Assembly: GCF_963576615.1 (NCBI RefSeq)
Contig: NC_088709.1
Coordinates: 14,080,764-14,144,763 of the forward strand
Reading direction: 5' to 3'
DNA length: 64,000 nt
Origin: Watersipora subatra
Lineage: Eukaryota > Bryozoa > Gymnolaemata > Cheilostomatida > Watersiporidae
Both the position numbers and the translations under genes were made by a program. The notes beneath the pieces were generated by a model. That model was not told the DNA's origin, made no database searches, and saw only the letters and a program-made list of their open reading frames with translations. Positions 42,884 to 55,500 of this stretch are shown piece after piece; positions within the stretch are counted from its first letter, which is position 1, and each line of letters opens with the position of its first letter.

Positions 42884-43795
42884 AAAGGTTGACTTGCAAC
42901 AAAATTTACATGACTGTTATTCGGTATCAAAAGGTTCACCATGTCTCACTCTGCTGTGTTGTATCTTCAAAATATGTGGAAATATGATTACAAGCTCTTA
43001 AAAGCTCAAAAATGAACAGTTAATCGCAGCCATCACGAAAACACCGTAGGTTGGAATCCCTCTTCAAAATGGTTCAAATGTGACGTAAGATAGTTGAACA
43101 GGATGTGCTTCTGTTTACACTTTCATGCAACCTCATTTGTCAAAAGATTTTCACAAATAAACTTCACCCATTCAATAAAACCATGTCTGCTGTCCTTACG
43201 CGTCTATTTCACCATCATTGTATTGCTGTCACTTTGAGCACTGATATCTCAAAGCCTACTTTAAAAATCAGTTAATTTTGCAACCTTAGCTCGAGGAGGT
43301 GCATATCATCCTCTGATTAACATGAGGAGCCTGTTGGTCACCTGTGATGGTCGAAAAATGCTGCAGAAATTGTTTGCGCCATGTGGCGGAAAATATATGT
43401 CACATGATCAGATTATGACTAGATGATTAAACTAAGCTGAAATGAAACTGCTAAATAGCGAGCATCTATATTTGATAAAGGCTTTCCTGTAGAACCCGAA
43501 GTGTTTGTCATAAAACTAGTGCTACGAGAAGTCTTATATTGAGCGTTTTATTGGCCTTTCATTTCACGTGATAACATCACATGTCAAAACAATAACTTCG
43601 GCGAGTTGAGTACGTCTTCAGAATAAAGGGATTCCAACCTGCGGCCGGCTTTTTAACTGTTCGTTTTTGAGCTTTTAAGAGCTTGTAATCACATTTCCGC
43701 ATATTTTGAACCTACAACACAGCAGAGTAAGACATGGTGAACCTTATGTACCAAATAACTGTAATGTAAATTTTATTGCAAGTCAACTTTTTACC
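42884..43795. mobile_element. foldback element with arms of about 170 bp
   Basis: The left arm (42884-43060) and right arm (43626-43795) are long, imperfect inverted repeats: GGTTGACTTGCAACAAAATT, CACCATGTCTCACTCTGCTG, TACAAGCTCTTAAAAGCTCA and GGTTGGAATCCC. The loop is about 565 bp and has no ORF of note. Single arms of the same family lie at 30345-30510 and 45017-45105. It sits 14 bp beyond the M1 MITE at 42754-42869. Confidence 0.82.
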
Positions 43796-44299
43796 AAATG
43801 CTGTGATTTACATTCATGTTTGTTAGTTTGTAGACCTTTGACATCCACATGCCCTTAGAGTTTCATTAAAAATCATTCACCTAGTTGCAATGTTATACTT
43901 ATGGCACATTGGTTTTTCCTAGTTATATATATATTACTTTATCAACCTTATTCCGTTAGCAAGCCAAGGCACTTATTTAGCCCGAAAATTACTCTCACTC
44001 ACAATGGTTTCACATAACCCTTATGTTATTATCACAGTTCCAATAGCAAGCGATGCTATAAAAGTACTCTCATTGACATTGGTTTTGCCTAACTACAATG
44101 ATATGTTCATGTTTTTAGTTAGTAAGCTGACATCTACGTAGTCATAGAGTTATTCTCACTGGCATTGGTTTCACATAAACAGCATTGTTTAAACTTAGTA
44201 ACATCTTACCTATTCATCAACTTTATACTTTACGCATTTGTATTCTAGCACATAATAAATTCTACAACCGTCCTTCATCACATCCAGCTTAACCTACTA

Positions 44300-44630
44300 G
44301 ACATTCATTACTATTTCCTCCACTCCCGTCTTCTTCTACTACGTGGGGACATAGACAGGTCTCCTATCAGATGGCACGGGCTTGGAACCTATTGCCTGGC
44401 AGTCTCCGCTTGATTGCCAATGCTCACAAATTTAGAGCGACTTTGAAACAACATCTGCTTGGATTACTGGGATAGCTTAGGTCTATTGACTTTTAGCTGC
44501 TTTGTCTGCTGACTTGGGTTCAGCGCCGGGATTAGCTCTGCTATTGCGCATATGGACCCTCATTCTCTACAGATTTCTTATCTTTTATATGTTGTATATT
44601 AAAATAATGAAAATAAATACATACATATGG
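44300..44630 (+). pseudogene. LINE 3' end with reverse transcriptase C-terminal tail
   Basis: Near 44342-44475 the plus strand encodes VSYQMARAWNLLPGSLRL, then FRATLKQHLLGLLG and a stop. This matches the C-terminal tail of CR1/L2-like non-LTR retrotransposons (A-x-x-W-N-x-L-P, then F-x-x-x-L-K). A 3' UTR of about 150 bp follows and ends in TAAATACATACAT. The element is 5'-truncated. Confidence 0.68.
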
Positions 44631-45016
44631 TAGCTGTAGTTTGTGTTGGTCATATTCAATGGTTATTAAGGATTATATCATCCACTCTAGGAATGTTTAT
44701 GTCAAGGATTTTACCAGCACTGTAGTGTGAGATTGAACAAACTATTAACTGGGCGGACACTTGGGTATTCATAGAAATTTTTGGAAAGTGCTAATCAGTG
44801 TGGTCTATGTAATAAAACTGTCTGTAAGTGCAATTTAATTGGTAATTTAAACATGTTTGGCTACGCTTGGGCGTCGGTCAGCTAGCCTCATCTACTTATC
44901 ATATCAATTTGATACATCAGAGGTATAGGCAGATTCAATATTTAGCAAATTGACAAACAAGTGCTATTTGTGTTGGTGTGTTAGTAGTTATATATTGAAG
45001 TTGTCTGTGAACTCAC

Positions 45017-45105
45017 AGGTGTGGGTTAAAGGTTTACTTGTGACAAAATTCACATTACAGTTATTTGGTATCAAAAGGTTCACCATGTCTTACTCTGCGT
45101 GAGTT
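45017..45105 (+). repeat. partial arm of the foldback family
   Basis: It matches the left arm (ACAAAATTCACATTACAG, TATCAAAAGGTTCACCATGT, TTACTCTGCG). It lies about 520 bp upstream of the sFRP start codon. Confidence 0.7.
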
Positions 45106-45627
45106 AAGATTGAAGCGAAAAAATGAGTTCATATTGTGTGTTAATTAATTGGATGTCTGTTGCAATCCTTTAACCACATACTATTTGTACTGCTACTGCT
45201 GTAGAAGAGAAATGCTACATTACTGAAATTTGTTTATTGGCAGTGAAACGGTAAACAACTAAAGGACAACAACACGCGTGCAGAGGGCCTAATGAAATTG
45301 CTCATATTGTAAGCAACAACCAACAGAGTATACCGTGATAGGGAAATCCCAGCGTTAAATCAGGTGTGGTTTGATTGGTCGTCTGCTGAGGATTTCATTG
45401 GCCAACCAGAATGCAGTTACTGTCATGCCATTCGTGTCTCACTACATCTACTAGGTGGCTGATCCTAGAGGCCCAGAAACGCATACAATCATTCTGAGGG
45501 TAGTTGTGAATATTTCAGGATGAATTAATACATAGTACGAAGCAGCTGTAGACAGTTATTGAAACCATCTGCATAACCTGTCAGAGACTACTGCGAGTCA
45601 CATACACACAGAAAAGGACACACAGAA

Positions 45628-45835
45628 ATGGGCTTAAGCAGAATTGAACACATCGGCCTGGCTTTGTTATGTCTATGGAGCCTTTGTAGAGACAGTCATC
45701 AAAGTTCGCAATGCGAGCCAATAAGAATACCGATGTGTATGTCTATGCCATGGAATCTAACACACATGCCAAATTTTATGGAGCAAAGTTCGCAGCAAAA
45801 TGCTCAGTTGAAGATAGAGGAATACCAACCGCTGG
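45628..45835 (+). CDS. sfrp3/4: sFRP exon 1: signal peptide and CRD start
   Basis: It encodes a signal peptide of about 25-29 residues. CRD cysteines 1 and 2 follow in QCEPIRIPMC, then the PWN motif and the helix NAQLKIEEYQPL. It ends in phase 1 at a GTAAGT donor. The 2.9-kb intron that follows holds a 36-bp minisatellite close to its 3' end. Confidence 0.92.
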
Positions 45836-48800
45836 GTAAGTAGCACTTACTCTGCCAATATTGGCTCATTTCACTTCATGGTCTTCAGGACTAGTTACGT
45901 CTTACTTTTCTTTGATAGTCTTCTACCCCCCCCCACCCGATGCGTTGTTATTATTTCTGACTTGTTACAGGGGCCTGCCTAGCTATTGTATATAGATGTA
46001 CACTTATCTCTCTTTACTGTACAAGTTATTGAGTGTACAAAACGATGTGTGTCTAAAAATATCCTCAAAGTTTTAATTGAGAAACAAGAAAAATTTCATC
46101 CGCTGCATCCATTTTAGCTGTTTGGCTAGTATTCCAGGGCATGACTGCCTTGTATCATTATTATCATTTTATTCATTAAGATATGTAAATTTATCCGTGT
46201 CCACTCTGTAATTATTATTTTTCTGACAATTCTATTATCAAGTTTTGTTCAGTAATTGTCGGTGAATAAAAATTACATGGGCTAGTATTTTGTGGTGTGG
46301 GCAAAGGATGGCGCAGCACAATTAGGTGTAACCAGCCCACACAGTCAACAACCGCAAGTATTTAGTGTCAGTCTTTGCTTACAGCTCACAGCACTGTCCT
46401 GTCAAAATCCGCTACATGAATTATACAAGTGTCAAGTCTTCCTCATTACAACTTGTTTCCACCACTACGGGGCCTTTCTATGAGCCCTCGACAGCCTGCC
46501 ATGACCGCAACTTTCTGCACTCAACACTGCGAATCATATTTTCTGCAAAGCTGCTTGTCAGGCAATGAATAAATTCAGGAAACGCAAACTGATTTATTTC
46601 GATTTCAAAAATGGTGCCAGTTCACTGCAAGTTCACTGGAGCAATTTGGCACAAAAAGGTTCTTTTAGTTTTGAAAAAAATAATACAGCATTCGCCAAAA
46701 TATGCCCTGCTAATGAAAATATAGGCATTCCAAAAAATTCCTCTGTTACAATAAAAAAGATGTCACTCTTGACCACATCAAAGCGTGGTGCCATCTCTCA
46801 CATTAAAAGGAAACATTAATCCTCGACTGCACCTCCAAATATTTGAATATTTGTGACTCAATGAACAAGTATTTTTGCACATTACTGCATATCGGTTTGT
46901 CAAGTATCTTGTCATGATGTCATGCATGTCTAGCCAAAAGTAATTTGGCTTTGCCACGATTGCTTAATACAATGTATTAGTGCGCAAGAGTAGTCATAAA
47001 TTTATCATTGCTTATCGTTCATAGGGATGGCTTTATTTGTCTATTGAATGGCTCAAGCACTGACTCCTTTAGCCCTGTGTGTAAGCCTATCATTAGATAT
47101 ACCTGCCACGAGGTGTCGATCCACCCTTGATGACAGTATGTCATTATACATACCTGCCACGGCGTGTCACTTGATTAGACTGTCAGCTTAATAGCCATCT
47201 TACAGATATAAAGTTTAATAATAGGAAATCTAAAGGCTATGTTCCCTAGCATCATTGCAAGCTTTATCAATCAGCCATCAACATAACAACTTCCAATTGT
47301 TTAACAGATCTGTCACTCATAGAGTGTTCATGTCTATGGCTAGTTCAGGAGAATACATGAGTGCTTGGCATGTCCATTGAGTACGTGAGCTGACTAATTA
47401 TCTTTGCGAGGAGATACGATCCTGAACAGCGAAAGCAATTAGTGATTCAATAGCCGCAATAGTTTGTACTTTTGTTTAAATGCTTGATATAAGTATATGA
47501 CAGGAAAGAAACTCGAGACATAGAGATGTCACAGACACCATAGACATCGACGCGTCATAAGTATAAACTTTCAGTTTGTGAAAGAAATTGTTATAATTTG
47601 AGATCAAGGAATGCAGGTCTAGAAGATATATGCTAGAGATCAGGAAGAGCTCATCAAAAAAGCGGCGTTCAATTTTTCATTTCTCATTGTAAATATTTAT
47701 CTTAGGACAATCCCAATGTAAATTGACACTGAGTAAAGATCATTTGTAACTGAACAGAATGACATGATTTTATGGCAGATCTGCTATTTTTTCCACAAAC
47801 AAATCAGTTAGAAGACATGACAGAAGTGATATGATGTTAAGAGAGGAGACATTTATAGCTTGGTCACTTGACAAGTACTGCAATCAACCCTTGCAACATC
47901 AAAAACTACATTTACATCTAGATTCAAGCAAGCATCTGTCATAGATGACGATACTAAATAGATCAATTTAGAACTGTGTCCGGCCATAAAAGCGTGTTTG
48001 GTTGACCCTTGCCTTGACTTGAAGATGGTAAACATAGAGCTCTATCTCTCTCTGCATATCTGAGAGGACGCTACCACCTGAAGAATCAGTAGTGTTCTTA
48101 AGTTGATTTACCTTTGGTAAATGGCTCATCGATTTCATTTGCTGGTAGACAGAACAATTTAGTATCAGGTTTTCTTCCTGTCACTACCAACCATTTTTTC
48201 AAGATGGAGGATTGTACTCCAACCTTATAAGCACAGGTCGACACTAGGTTTTAGTAACCCCTATAGCAGATTTGTTTGCCATTCTATTACTGGTTGCTAT
48301 ATGATTTTCACTTGCTATGCCATGAATGGTTGCTATATGATTATTACTTGCTATACCATGAATGATTGCTATATGATTATTACTTGCTATATCATGAATG
48401 GTTGCTATATGATTATTACTTGCTATACCATGAATGGTTGCTATATGATTATTACTTGCTATACCATGAATGGTTGCTATATTATTATCACTTGCTATAC
48501 CATGAATGGTTGCTATATTATTTTTACTTGCTATACCATGAATGGTTGCTATATGATTATTACTTGCTATACCATGATTCGTTGCTATATGATTTTCACT
48601 TGCTATGCTATGACAGGGTGCTATATGATTATCACTTGCTGTACTATACGCTGCTATACTGTAGCTGATTGCTATACTAAACAAGGCATTTAAGAACAAT
48701 ATAACAACGATCAACAATACCTTCTTGCATTAAAAAAAATTTTCATATTTTCAGTACTTGATAACTGCAGTCAGCACCTGCAGTTCTTTCTCTGTGCACT

Positions 48801-51800
48801 TTTTGCACCAATCTGCATGAACAACTTCCATGACAACCCAATACCACCATGTCAAGAGGTATGCGAGGAAGTTAAAAGTGATTGTGAGCCTGTGATAAGT
48901 GAAAAGTACAACAAGACTTGGCCAGCTGATATTGACTGCTCAACATTTCCTCGATATAGCAATGAAGTGTGCATCGATCCACAGGCTATCCAGTTGGAGC
49001 CACCCAGCATTGCTGGTAGGTGTTCACATATTTTAATACATTATCTCAATTGTGTAATCAACAATGTGGAAACTTGGGCCAATTTTAATAATGGCATAAT
49101 TTCGAAATAAGTGATTAATTTAAAACTAGATTTGAAGTGCCTGGATGGGATCATAAAAACAGACATCGCATAAGCTCCATTGGAGTTGTGCCATGTTGAA
49201 GTTTGAACTTGGGCCATCCTTGGTAGTATGTTGCTACCTCCTTACGAATAGCCTAAACATATTTTGTGTGTTGGAACTTTGGGGATTCTTAACATATAAA
49301 TAAAAGATGACGTAAGAGTTATTTTATTATATTGTATTATTATTATATTATATTGTCTCTACAAAAGAATAACTTTAAATGTTTAGTTACTCCTCAATCG
49401 ATCTCTGACGTCTGTCTTTTTTATTGTGTGTATAGAGAACGAAGACAGCTCGGTGAAAAAGGGCAGGAATTCCTGTAACTGTAGGAAAAAGACCAAACTG
49501 CATATGAGACGCTATGTACAGGCCAACTTTGATTATGGTAAGAAGCGGGTGTTACTTATCAGACTGCCAAAACATATCTCATCAAATTGTCTCTTTCGCT
49601 GGCAACTACATTTATGTACTTTTGGACATGCATGGTTAGTAACAGAACTAATTAGTAACGGACTGGGTGAATATTGAGCACATGATTGTCTGCTTTATGA
49701 ATGTTAGAAATGATTCATTTCAGAACTGGCCTTATCGTTTGATTTATGTTCTCGGTAATCCAGTGAACGGGTAGCATCTGGGCTTCAGTTCCTGCCAACA
49801 ATTGACTTGGACCTACATCAAGAGACGTCTCTATATAACCATATGCTTTACAAGTTATACATTTCGTACGCAATCACATTATCAGCTAGAAGCTTGTAAC
49901 CAAAAATTAACTATCTGAAGTAACCGTTCAGTTTGTACTTGTGCTGGGCACGAGTACTTCTTGGCGAATGGGTTTAGACTCACCCCTTCTATTCGAGTAT
50001 CGGGTAGCTAGTAGTGCTGGGCACGAGTACTTTTTGGCCAATAGGTTTTTTGGATTTCGGGTTTGTTGATTTTTGCTAAAATTTCAAAATATCGAACATA
50101 TTTAAAATTTACAATGCAATTATAATTCTATTCAATTTATTTATTATTTGTTACTATTTTCTATCGACAGATATTCGCGCTCGTTAACAAGCAGGTTCTT
50201 AAACAGTGCTCATAGCGCAGCGCGCAATAGACCGAGTTTTTGTCCACTCTACTCAACGGATTCGTGTACCAAAACTCGCACTCGCAAGTCTAAAACCGAA
50301 CCTGCAAGATCGGAATACTCAAAATTTCTATTATCCGAGGCTCGAGAAACGATAAACCCGCGTTTAATTAAATCGCAAGTACACGCAAAGTTCCCTTGAG
50401 GCGAATGTTACGATGAACGAGTGGTCATAAGACATACCTAAATGGTTAGTCTACATGTAATTAAGTTTTAACCACCAATCTTTGTCATAACAGTTTGTGT
50501 TGCAAAGAGAAAGAAGTTGACAATAGCAATTCAAACCTTTTTAATGTTTCCATACAACTTTACTCTCATGCCTTGGATTGGTAATAGTTCATCAAAATAC
50601 TGCTGTGATGTGATCCCACATGCATGGTAAAGTGATGGCTAATCGATTCAAACAGTTCTCGAAGAAATGAATCATTCTTTGATTCGTCAACTCAGTTTTA
50701 AGCATTATATGGTTGTTAAAACATATAGTGGTTGTGGTTATTGACAGAATGAATACTGGATAAGACATTCGATTCAATTCAAGCTGTTTTCAAACCACTG
50801 AAACTACCAGTTGTAGCATCGGCTCGTATGTTTCAGTACTCAAAGTGGCAGGAGAAGGTACCAGACAGGTCGGACAGGATCTCATCATGTCCTGGACGAT
50901 CAGGACAATAATAAAAAATGAAGCTAACCTAAAAGTGCGAAAACATGCGAATCTGATATTATGGACAGAAGGCAAGAGTTGTGCAGACCCCTGTCCATCA
51001 ATTCGATATGGAAAGGAATATATTATAGCATGCAATAAAAGGATAAGGAATGGAAGGCTGCTCTTTGACATTAACAAATGCATGATAGCAAGATGGAAGG
51101 ACAAGTGGACACAGACAATAGAGGTGAGGTGCAGCGATAGGCCTTTATTGTTGGTTCGTGTTCATAATCATTGATTAATAGCGTGTTATTAATTGTAAAG
51201 GAGTTGTCCTCTCTGGGTAAGCAACTCCATTTAGAGCTAAAACTGAAGCTTAACTGATTAGTTATTTTTACACTGGCGAAAAAACAGGTGAGCATTTGCA
51301 ATGCCTAACAAATAGCCATTTTGCTTGAAACACCCAACATGTTGACCTTCACTATAATACAGTACATAAAACCACTTGTGTGGAGTTTGACATAAAGCTA
51401 GGCACGACTGATATGTTATATGGGACACAAATTGTGAGCCGGCACCTATTAAGTTAACTTTTTAATACATACAACAAAACAGCTAAGGTAATAAAAAACT
51501 GCTATTCTTTTTTAATATGTTCAGTTTATTATGTAAAATTGGTGAAGTGCAATAACTGCCCACTTTATTGAGTGGATGCGATCTAAAAACAATCATGCAA
51601 TTTAGGGTACTAAGTTGGTACATTTGTGAGTGCACATGCCTTATTATTGTAAACTCTTCATACAGTAGTTGTAATAATTCTTGACCAGGCTGTACATCTA
51701 TATACATAAATCTCAGTGTTCGTCTTTGTGTCTAACCTTGTGTCCAGTTATAGCAATTACAATCTAGCAATGAAAAATCCGCTTCGCAGAGGATTTGATC

Positions 51801-54800
51801 TCACTACCTCCAGATCTGAAGACCGGCTATCTAAACCACTACACAACGATCATTCAACTGATCATAGTGATGAATGATTGTGATCACATTAATTACATTT
51901 GTTAAAACAATCACACTTGAAGCGCTTGGGTTAATAACTAGCACAGTTGACCGTTACGTTGCGCACAACGTTACGATTATTAGGCTTTTGGAAAAAATTT
52001 AGACTACTAGTTTACGAGGTAAGCTATTCAAATTAATATGCTAATTATTTTATTACCCGTGCAACGCTAGGTATTTGGCTAGTTCACTAATAAATGTACA
52101 TTTTTAGTGCTATTTTGAATTATTCATCACTTATCTTTAATGTTACTAGAACAAGTTCTTTCAAAGGCAGACTTATCATTTCCTGTAACAATCTCTAGCA
52201 CAAGTGTGATGCGAAAGCTCAAAGCAAACACAAGCATATCAGATCAAGTGACAATGTCATTGCACAGAAGTGCCACACATATCAGTGCATGCTATGGTGC
52301 CAGACACTAGCCTCTGTAGCCACAAACTGCTTCACTTACAACTTTGAAGCTATTTATAGTATTTGAAACCTTACTTTGGCCTGCGAAGCGTTCTTATTGC
52401 AAGCCTCTTGAACAAAGGGATACGCCAACAGTAACTGAAGAAGCCTCCTTTAGTGCCTGTGCCATCACCGTGATATTTAGCAATCACTATGTGGAGTTTT
52501 TGCTCGTTTACAGAGCTGGGAAAGGATTGCTAGTCTCCCTGAAAAGGCCAGGAACGATGAGCTGCGTCGACTACGGCGTCTGAAAAAAAGTACAAACAGG
52601 TCAGTACAAATGTTGTATAAAGTATGCTTGATTGGATGTTCTACATCTTACAATGGAGTCTTTTTCAGCCATCATTAGCATTAAAGTAGAATACACGGAG
52701 TAATTATGAATTCAACGTTTCGGAAAAACATTAATCACTATTTACTACTTTTGAATTAGTATATAATGTAATTAAATCGACCTGCTTAATATTCTATTCA
52801 TTAGCCTTGAACCGCATCTGCAAGCATATTCAAACAACGTATAACATCTCAAATTATTTTAGAGTATTCTCCTTCTGTATTTGGTATCTGTTAACACCCC
52901 GTAATTGTTTAGGATAGCTTATACATGTGTATTCTCACCAAGAGGAGTCTGCGTACAATATAACCCGAGTGCATGTTACACATGTATTGTTATAACGACT
53001 GACATCCTAACAGTCCCATTGTGCTGTGAGATCGTCAGGTGTAATAACTATACGCATAACTATTCCAAAATGTGATGAGGGCAGGTTTTAGAATGTTCTG
53101 AGTTCGAATCCCGTACAATACAATCTTCTCAACATCCACTTGTTGCTTCGGATAGACAGACACGCGGCTTTTATTATAGTAAAGGTTACTCATAAACATC
53201 TTTAGCTAAAATGTTACAAGATAAAAACAACTTTTTCGAACTTCAATGAAGAATGATGTCTCAACTCTAACAGAGTTCCCTACTGGGTAAAAAGCCCAGG
53301 AGCTGTGAGCCAATCTTCAAAAAAACTAAAGTATTTTTAAGGTCTTATTGTTTGGTATATGAAAGTAACCAGTGAATTGTTACGGATGACGCAGCCAACT
53401 TCAAGCTTTTCCGTATAAAATTTCATGCCAACTTTTAAAATCATGAGCCAATGAAAAAAGAAAATGATTCCAAACACTTTTAAATCAGTAAATCTTAGAG
53501 TACAAGGCAATGCCTTTAGCTAGATGACCTATATAAATTGTCATCGCAGTGATTTCTTGTTACAAACAATTGTTGATCGACCAAAAATGCAGTTCAAATC
53601 CTTGTTACAAAATCTGTCTTCTCTTAAAAGATGCGTTCATCAATTTAGTATAAAAAATAAAGATAAATGATCCATTTTGACAAGAAAAACTTCACCTACC
53701 TAAATTTCACTGCTAGGGGGCATCAAAAAGTTAGCTGATAAACTCTTTGAAACCAAAATTGCTTGTACAAAAATGTGTACATTTGCAATGAATGATTAGG
53801 TCCATATGTGAACCATGTATACATACCTGTTACAGAGAGGAAGCGCGTGACGAGCCTGCAGATGGATCATAGCTCAACAGATAAACTTCCTTTCACAAAA
53901 TATGGCTTTATTATTTATATTTCCATAATCATATCTCTATGTTAGCATTGTGCATTAATCTTATATATGCAATCTTGGGGCTTCGTTAGATATGCTGTTC
54001 ACACAATTTTAACTGTTATTTGCATCTGTGTAAGATTGACTGGATCTGCTCTTGTCTCTCTTTTGTTGATATATGCAGCCATTTTAAACCCTACAATTAC
54101 TGTTGTTTATTTTATGATAGCTAAACTACCAGGTATAGGCCTGGCCTAGTTATATTACACCAGCTTCATTATTCCAGTTTCATGTATTCCAACCAAGATC
54201 TCTATGTGTGAGTTGAGAAACATACTTACTCACAATGTATTAAGAAGCTTAATAAATGACAACTATAGTCAAGGAATCGAATCAAGATTCTCTGTTTCTA
54301 TGAAATTTTGTTAGGGCCACATTAAAAACCAAGCTTGGAATGCTTCAGTAAAATAACAAGAATCATCCCATCAGAATACTACATACAGTGGGTTGACTTA
54401 CAAACTAATATCACAACTTTCAAATTTCTTCCGAGCAAAAATTAAGTCACACAAAAGTTACGATGCAATATCTTCCTATATAAGATTTTGCAAGCATCAG
54501 ATAGATGGCTATGGATTTTTAGAGTTCCTCTACAAAAAGGTGCCAATCCAAAGATATTTGAAAAGAACCGAATACCGCAGATATTTTAGTGAATACCGAT
54601 TTTTATGGCAAAGATGTAGTTTGATCTCATGGGCATCGGCTCATTATGAAGTCCAATTTATAACCCAGCATTCAGCTCTGGAAAGTTCTGGAAAGCTTGA
54701 GATGAAGTGATTAATTCCTTCATTTAACTTTCAGTTGAAAAATATCTCAGACCTAAAAAACAGAAAAACATGTCTATGTCTATGATGGGGAGAGAGACAT

Positions 54801-55500
54801 ACCATTAATACATTGCCAACAGGTAAATTTTTGGCCTAACAGCGAACAAAATTAGATTACACTACATTGACTTGAGCAGCTTCAAAGACAATCTCCTATC
54901 TCACAGAACCTCATTCTAAGCAAACAAGATCTAAGGCTAGGTAAAGAAAAAATGGTTCTGAAAAAAAGGATTAAAACAGATTTACTATTGGATTAATTGG
55001 TAGCAATATATGCTCAGAGTAATAAATGTGATACATAATAATAATGTACATACCTATACACAATAGTCTGCCTTCAACGAACAGTTGTGAAGAATGTGAC
55101 ACAAACAGCGCTTAAATTTAAGCCACTTAAACCCATTAACCATTCAATCACCACCAACCGCTTTTGTTAAACAAACTGTTTGTAAATGAAATCGATGCTT
55201 AATTCTAAAAGCATTGAATTTAAATGCTCTCTGAGTTCACATACCTCTCAGACAATGTGACCCGTGCTGCTAATTAGTTTCAACCTATTATAGTTTTCAT
55301 AAATAGCATGCTTTATGCTCATTTTTCTGTAATGTGATACACGCTCAGAGTTAAAAGACTTGAGCATGTGGCAGCAGCAAGACAGCACACTCCACGCTTA
55401 CATTCTAATAGTCAGGTCAGCTATTGAGCTTCAACGATGCAAAGAAGAAGCTATTAACCGAGGAGTATCTGCGAACAAGTCACATCAAGGACACATCTGA
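45628..55500 (+). CDS. sfrp3/4: secreted frizzled-related protein, sFRP3/4 (FRZB) type
   Basis: This is a secreted Wnt-pathway modulator. The exons are 45628-45835, 48755-49015, 49436-49537, 50837-51123, 52514-52599 and, less certainly, 55416-55500. Together they predict about 342 residues, close to sFRP3 and sFRP4. A hydrophobic signal peptide (IGLALLCLWSLC) precedes a frizzled cysteine-rich domain with all ten cysteines in family spacing: CEPIRIPMC, MPWN, FFLCALFAPIC, CQEVCEEV and others. A basic linker with NSCNCRK follows, then an NTR-like domain (KEYIIACN, ARWKDKW) and a Lys/Arg-rich tail. The CRD start with MPWN and the WKDKW ending favour the sFRP3/4 branch over sFRP1/2/5. The ATG has a good context (A at -3, G at +4). 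All introns are GT-AG with matching phases. Confidence 0.9.
48291..48680 (+). repeat. 36-bp minisatellite in sFRP intron 1
   Basis: Ten units and a partial one of the form TGGTTGCTATATGATTATTA plus CTTGCTATACCATGAA, starting at 48291 and every 36 bp to 48650. The unit is 12 codons long, so long frames are open on both strands. The array ends about 75 bp before the sFRP exon 2 acceptor. Confidence 0.93.
48755..49015 (+). CDS. sfrp3/4: sFRP exon 2: rest of the frizzled CRD
   Basis: It completes a Val codon and encodes LDNCSQHLQFFLCALFAPIC, then CQEVCEEV, DCEPV, DCSTFP and VCIDPQ. These carry CRD cysteines 3 to 10. The acceptor is TTTTCAG and the donor GTAGGT, in phase 1. Confidence 0.95.
49436..49537 (+). 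CDS. sfrp3/4: sFRP exon 3: linker to the NTR domain
   Basis: It encodes ENEDSSVKKGRNSCNCRKK and a stretch ending QANFDY. It corresponds to the C-x-C-K linker and first NTR strand of sFRP3/4. The acceptor is TATAG and the donor GTAAGA, in phase 1 at both ends. Confidence 0.88.
50837..51123 (+). CDS. sfrp3/4: sFRP exon 4: NTR-like domain
   Basis: It encodes VLKVAGEGTRQ, then an amphipathic strand region, CADPCPSIRYGKEYIIACNK, GRLLFDINKC and ARWKDKWTQTIE. Two phase-compatible facts fix the start at 50837: the TTTCAG acceptor, and the FDYVLKV junction that aligns with the family's YxYVIK strand. The donor is GTGAGG, in phase 0. Confidence 0.9.
51695..51860 (-). mobile_element. tRNA-derived SINE-like element S2, reverse copy in sFRP intron 4
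   Basis: On the minus strand it has TGTGTAGTGGTTTAGATAGC (box A-like) and GAGATCAAATCC (box B-like), then GCTATAACTGGACAC and CTGAGATTTATGTATATA. An R1-like terminus (ATTACCCGTGCAACGCTAGG) follows at 52053. Confidence 0.7.
52514..52599 (+). CDS. sfrp3/4: sFRP exon 5: basic C-terminal region
   Basis: It encodes SWERIASLPEKARNDELRRL and then a run of Arg and Lys. This is the charged helix that follows WKDKW in sFRP3/4. The acceptor is TTTACAG and the donor GTCAGT, in phase 2. The in-phase reading is open and basic, unlike the other frames. Confidence 0.75.
52990..53190 (+). mobile_element. SINE-like element S1 in the sFRP region
   Basis: It has GAGATCGTCAGGTGTAATAA, a box B-like GAGTTCGAATCCCG and the tail GACACGCGGCTTTTATTATA plus GTAAAG. 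It lies in the putative intron between sFRP exons 5 and 6. Confidence 0.62.
55416..55500 (+). CDS. sfrp3/4: possible last sFRP exon with stop and nearby polyadenylation signal
   Basis: After an AATAGTCAG acceptor, the phase that follows exon 5 reads 27 codons (SAIELQRCKEEAINRGVSAN and on) to a TGA at 55498. An AATAAA lies at 55601, which suits a 3' UTR. Against this, another frame of the same stretch is open for 40 codons (from QLLSFNDAKKKLL) up to a good GTAAGA donor at 55540. Either the phase assignment or an unseen intermediate exon could change the tail. Confidence 0.4.

Noticed and set aside
46565-46819. 84-codon Lys/Phe-rich frame in sFRP intron 1
   Set aside because: AT-driven composition, no motif, inside an intron.
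48244-48717. Long repetitive frames on both strands (up to 157 codons)
   Set aside because: They result from a 36-bp tandem repeat whose length is a multiple of three; openness on both strands at once points to repeat structure, not coding.
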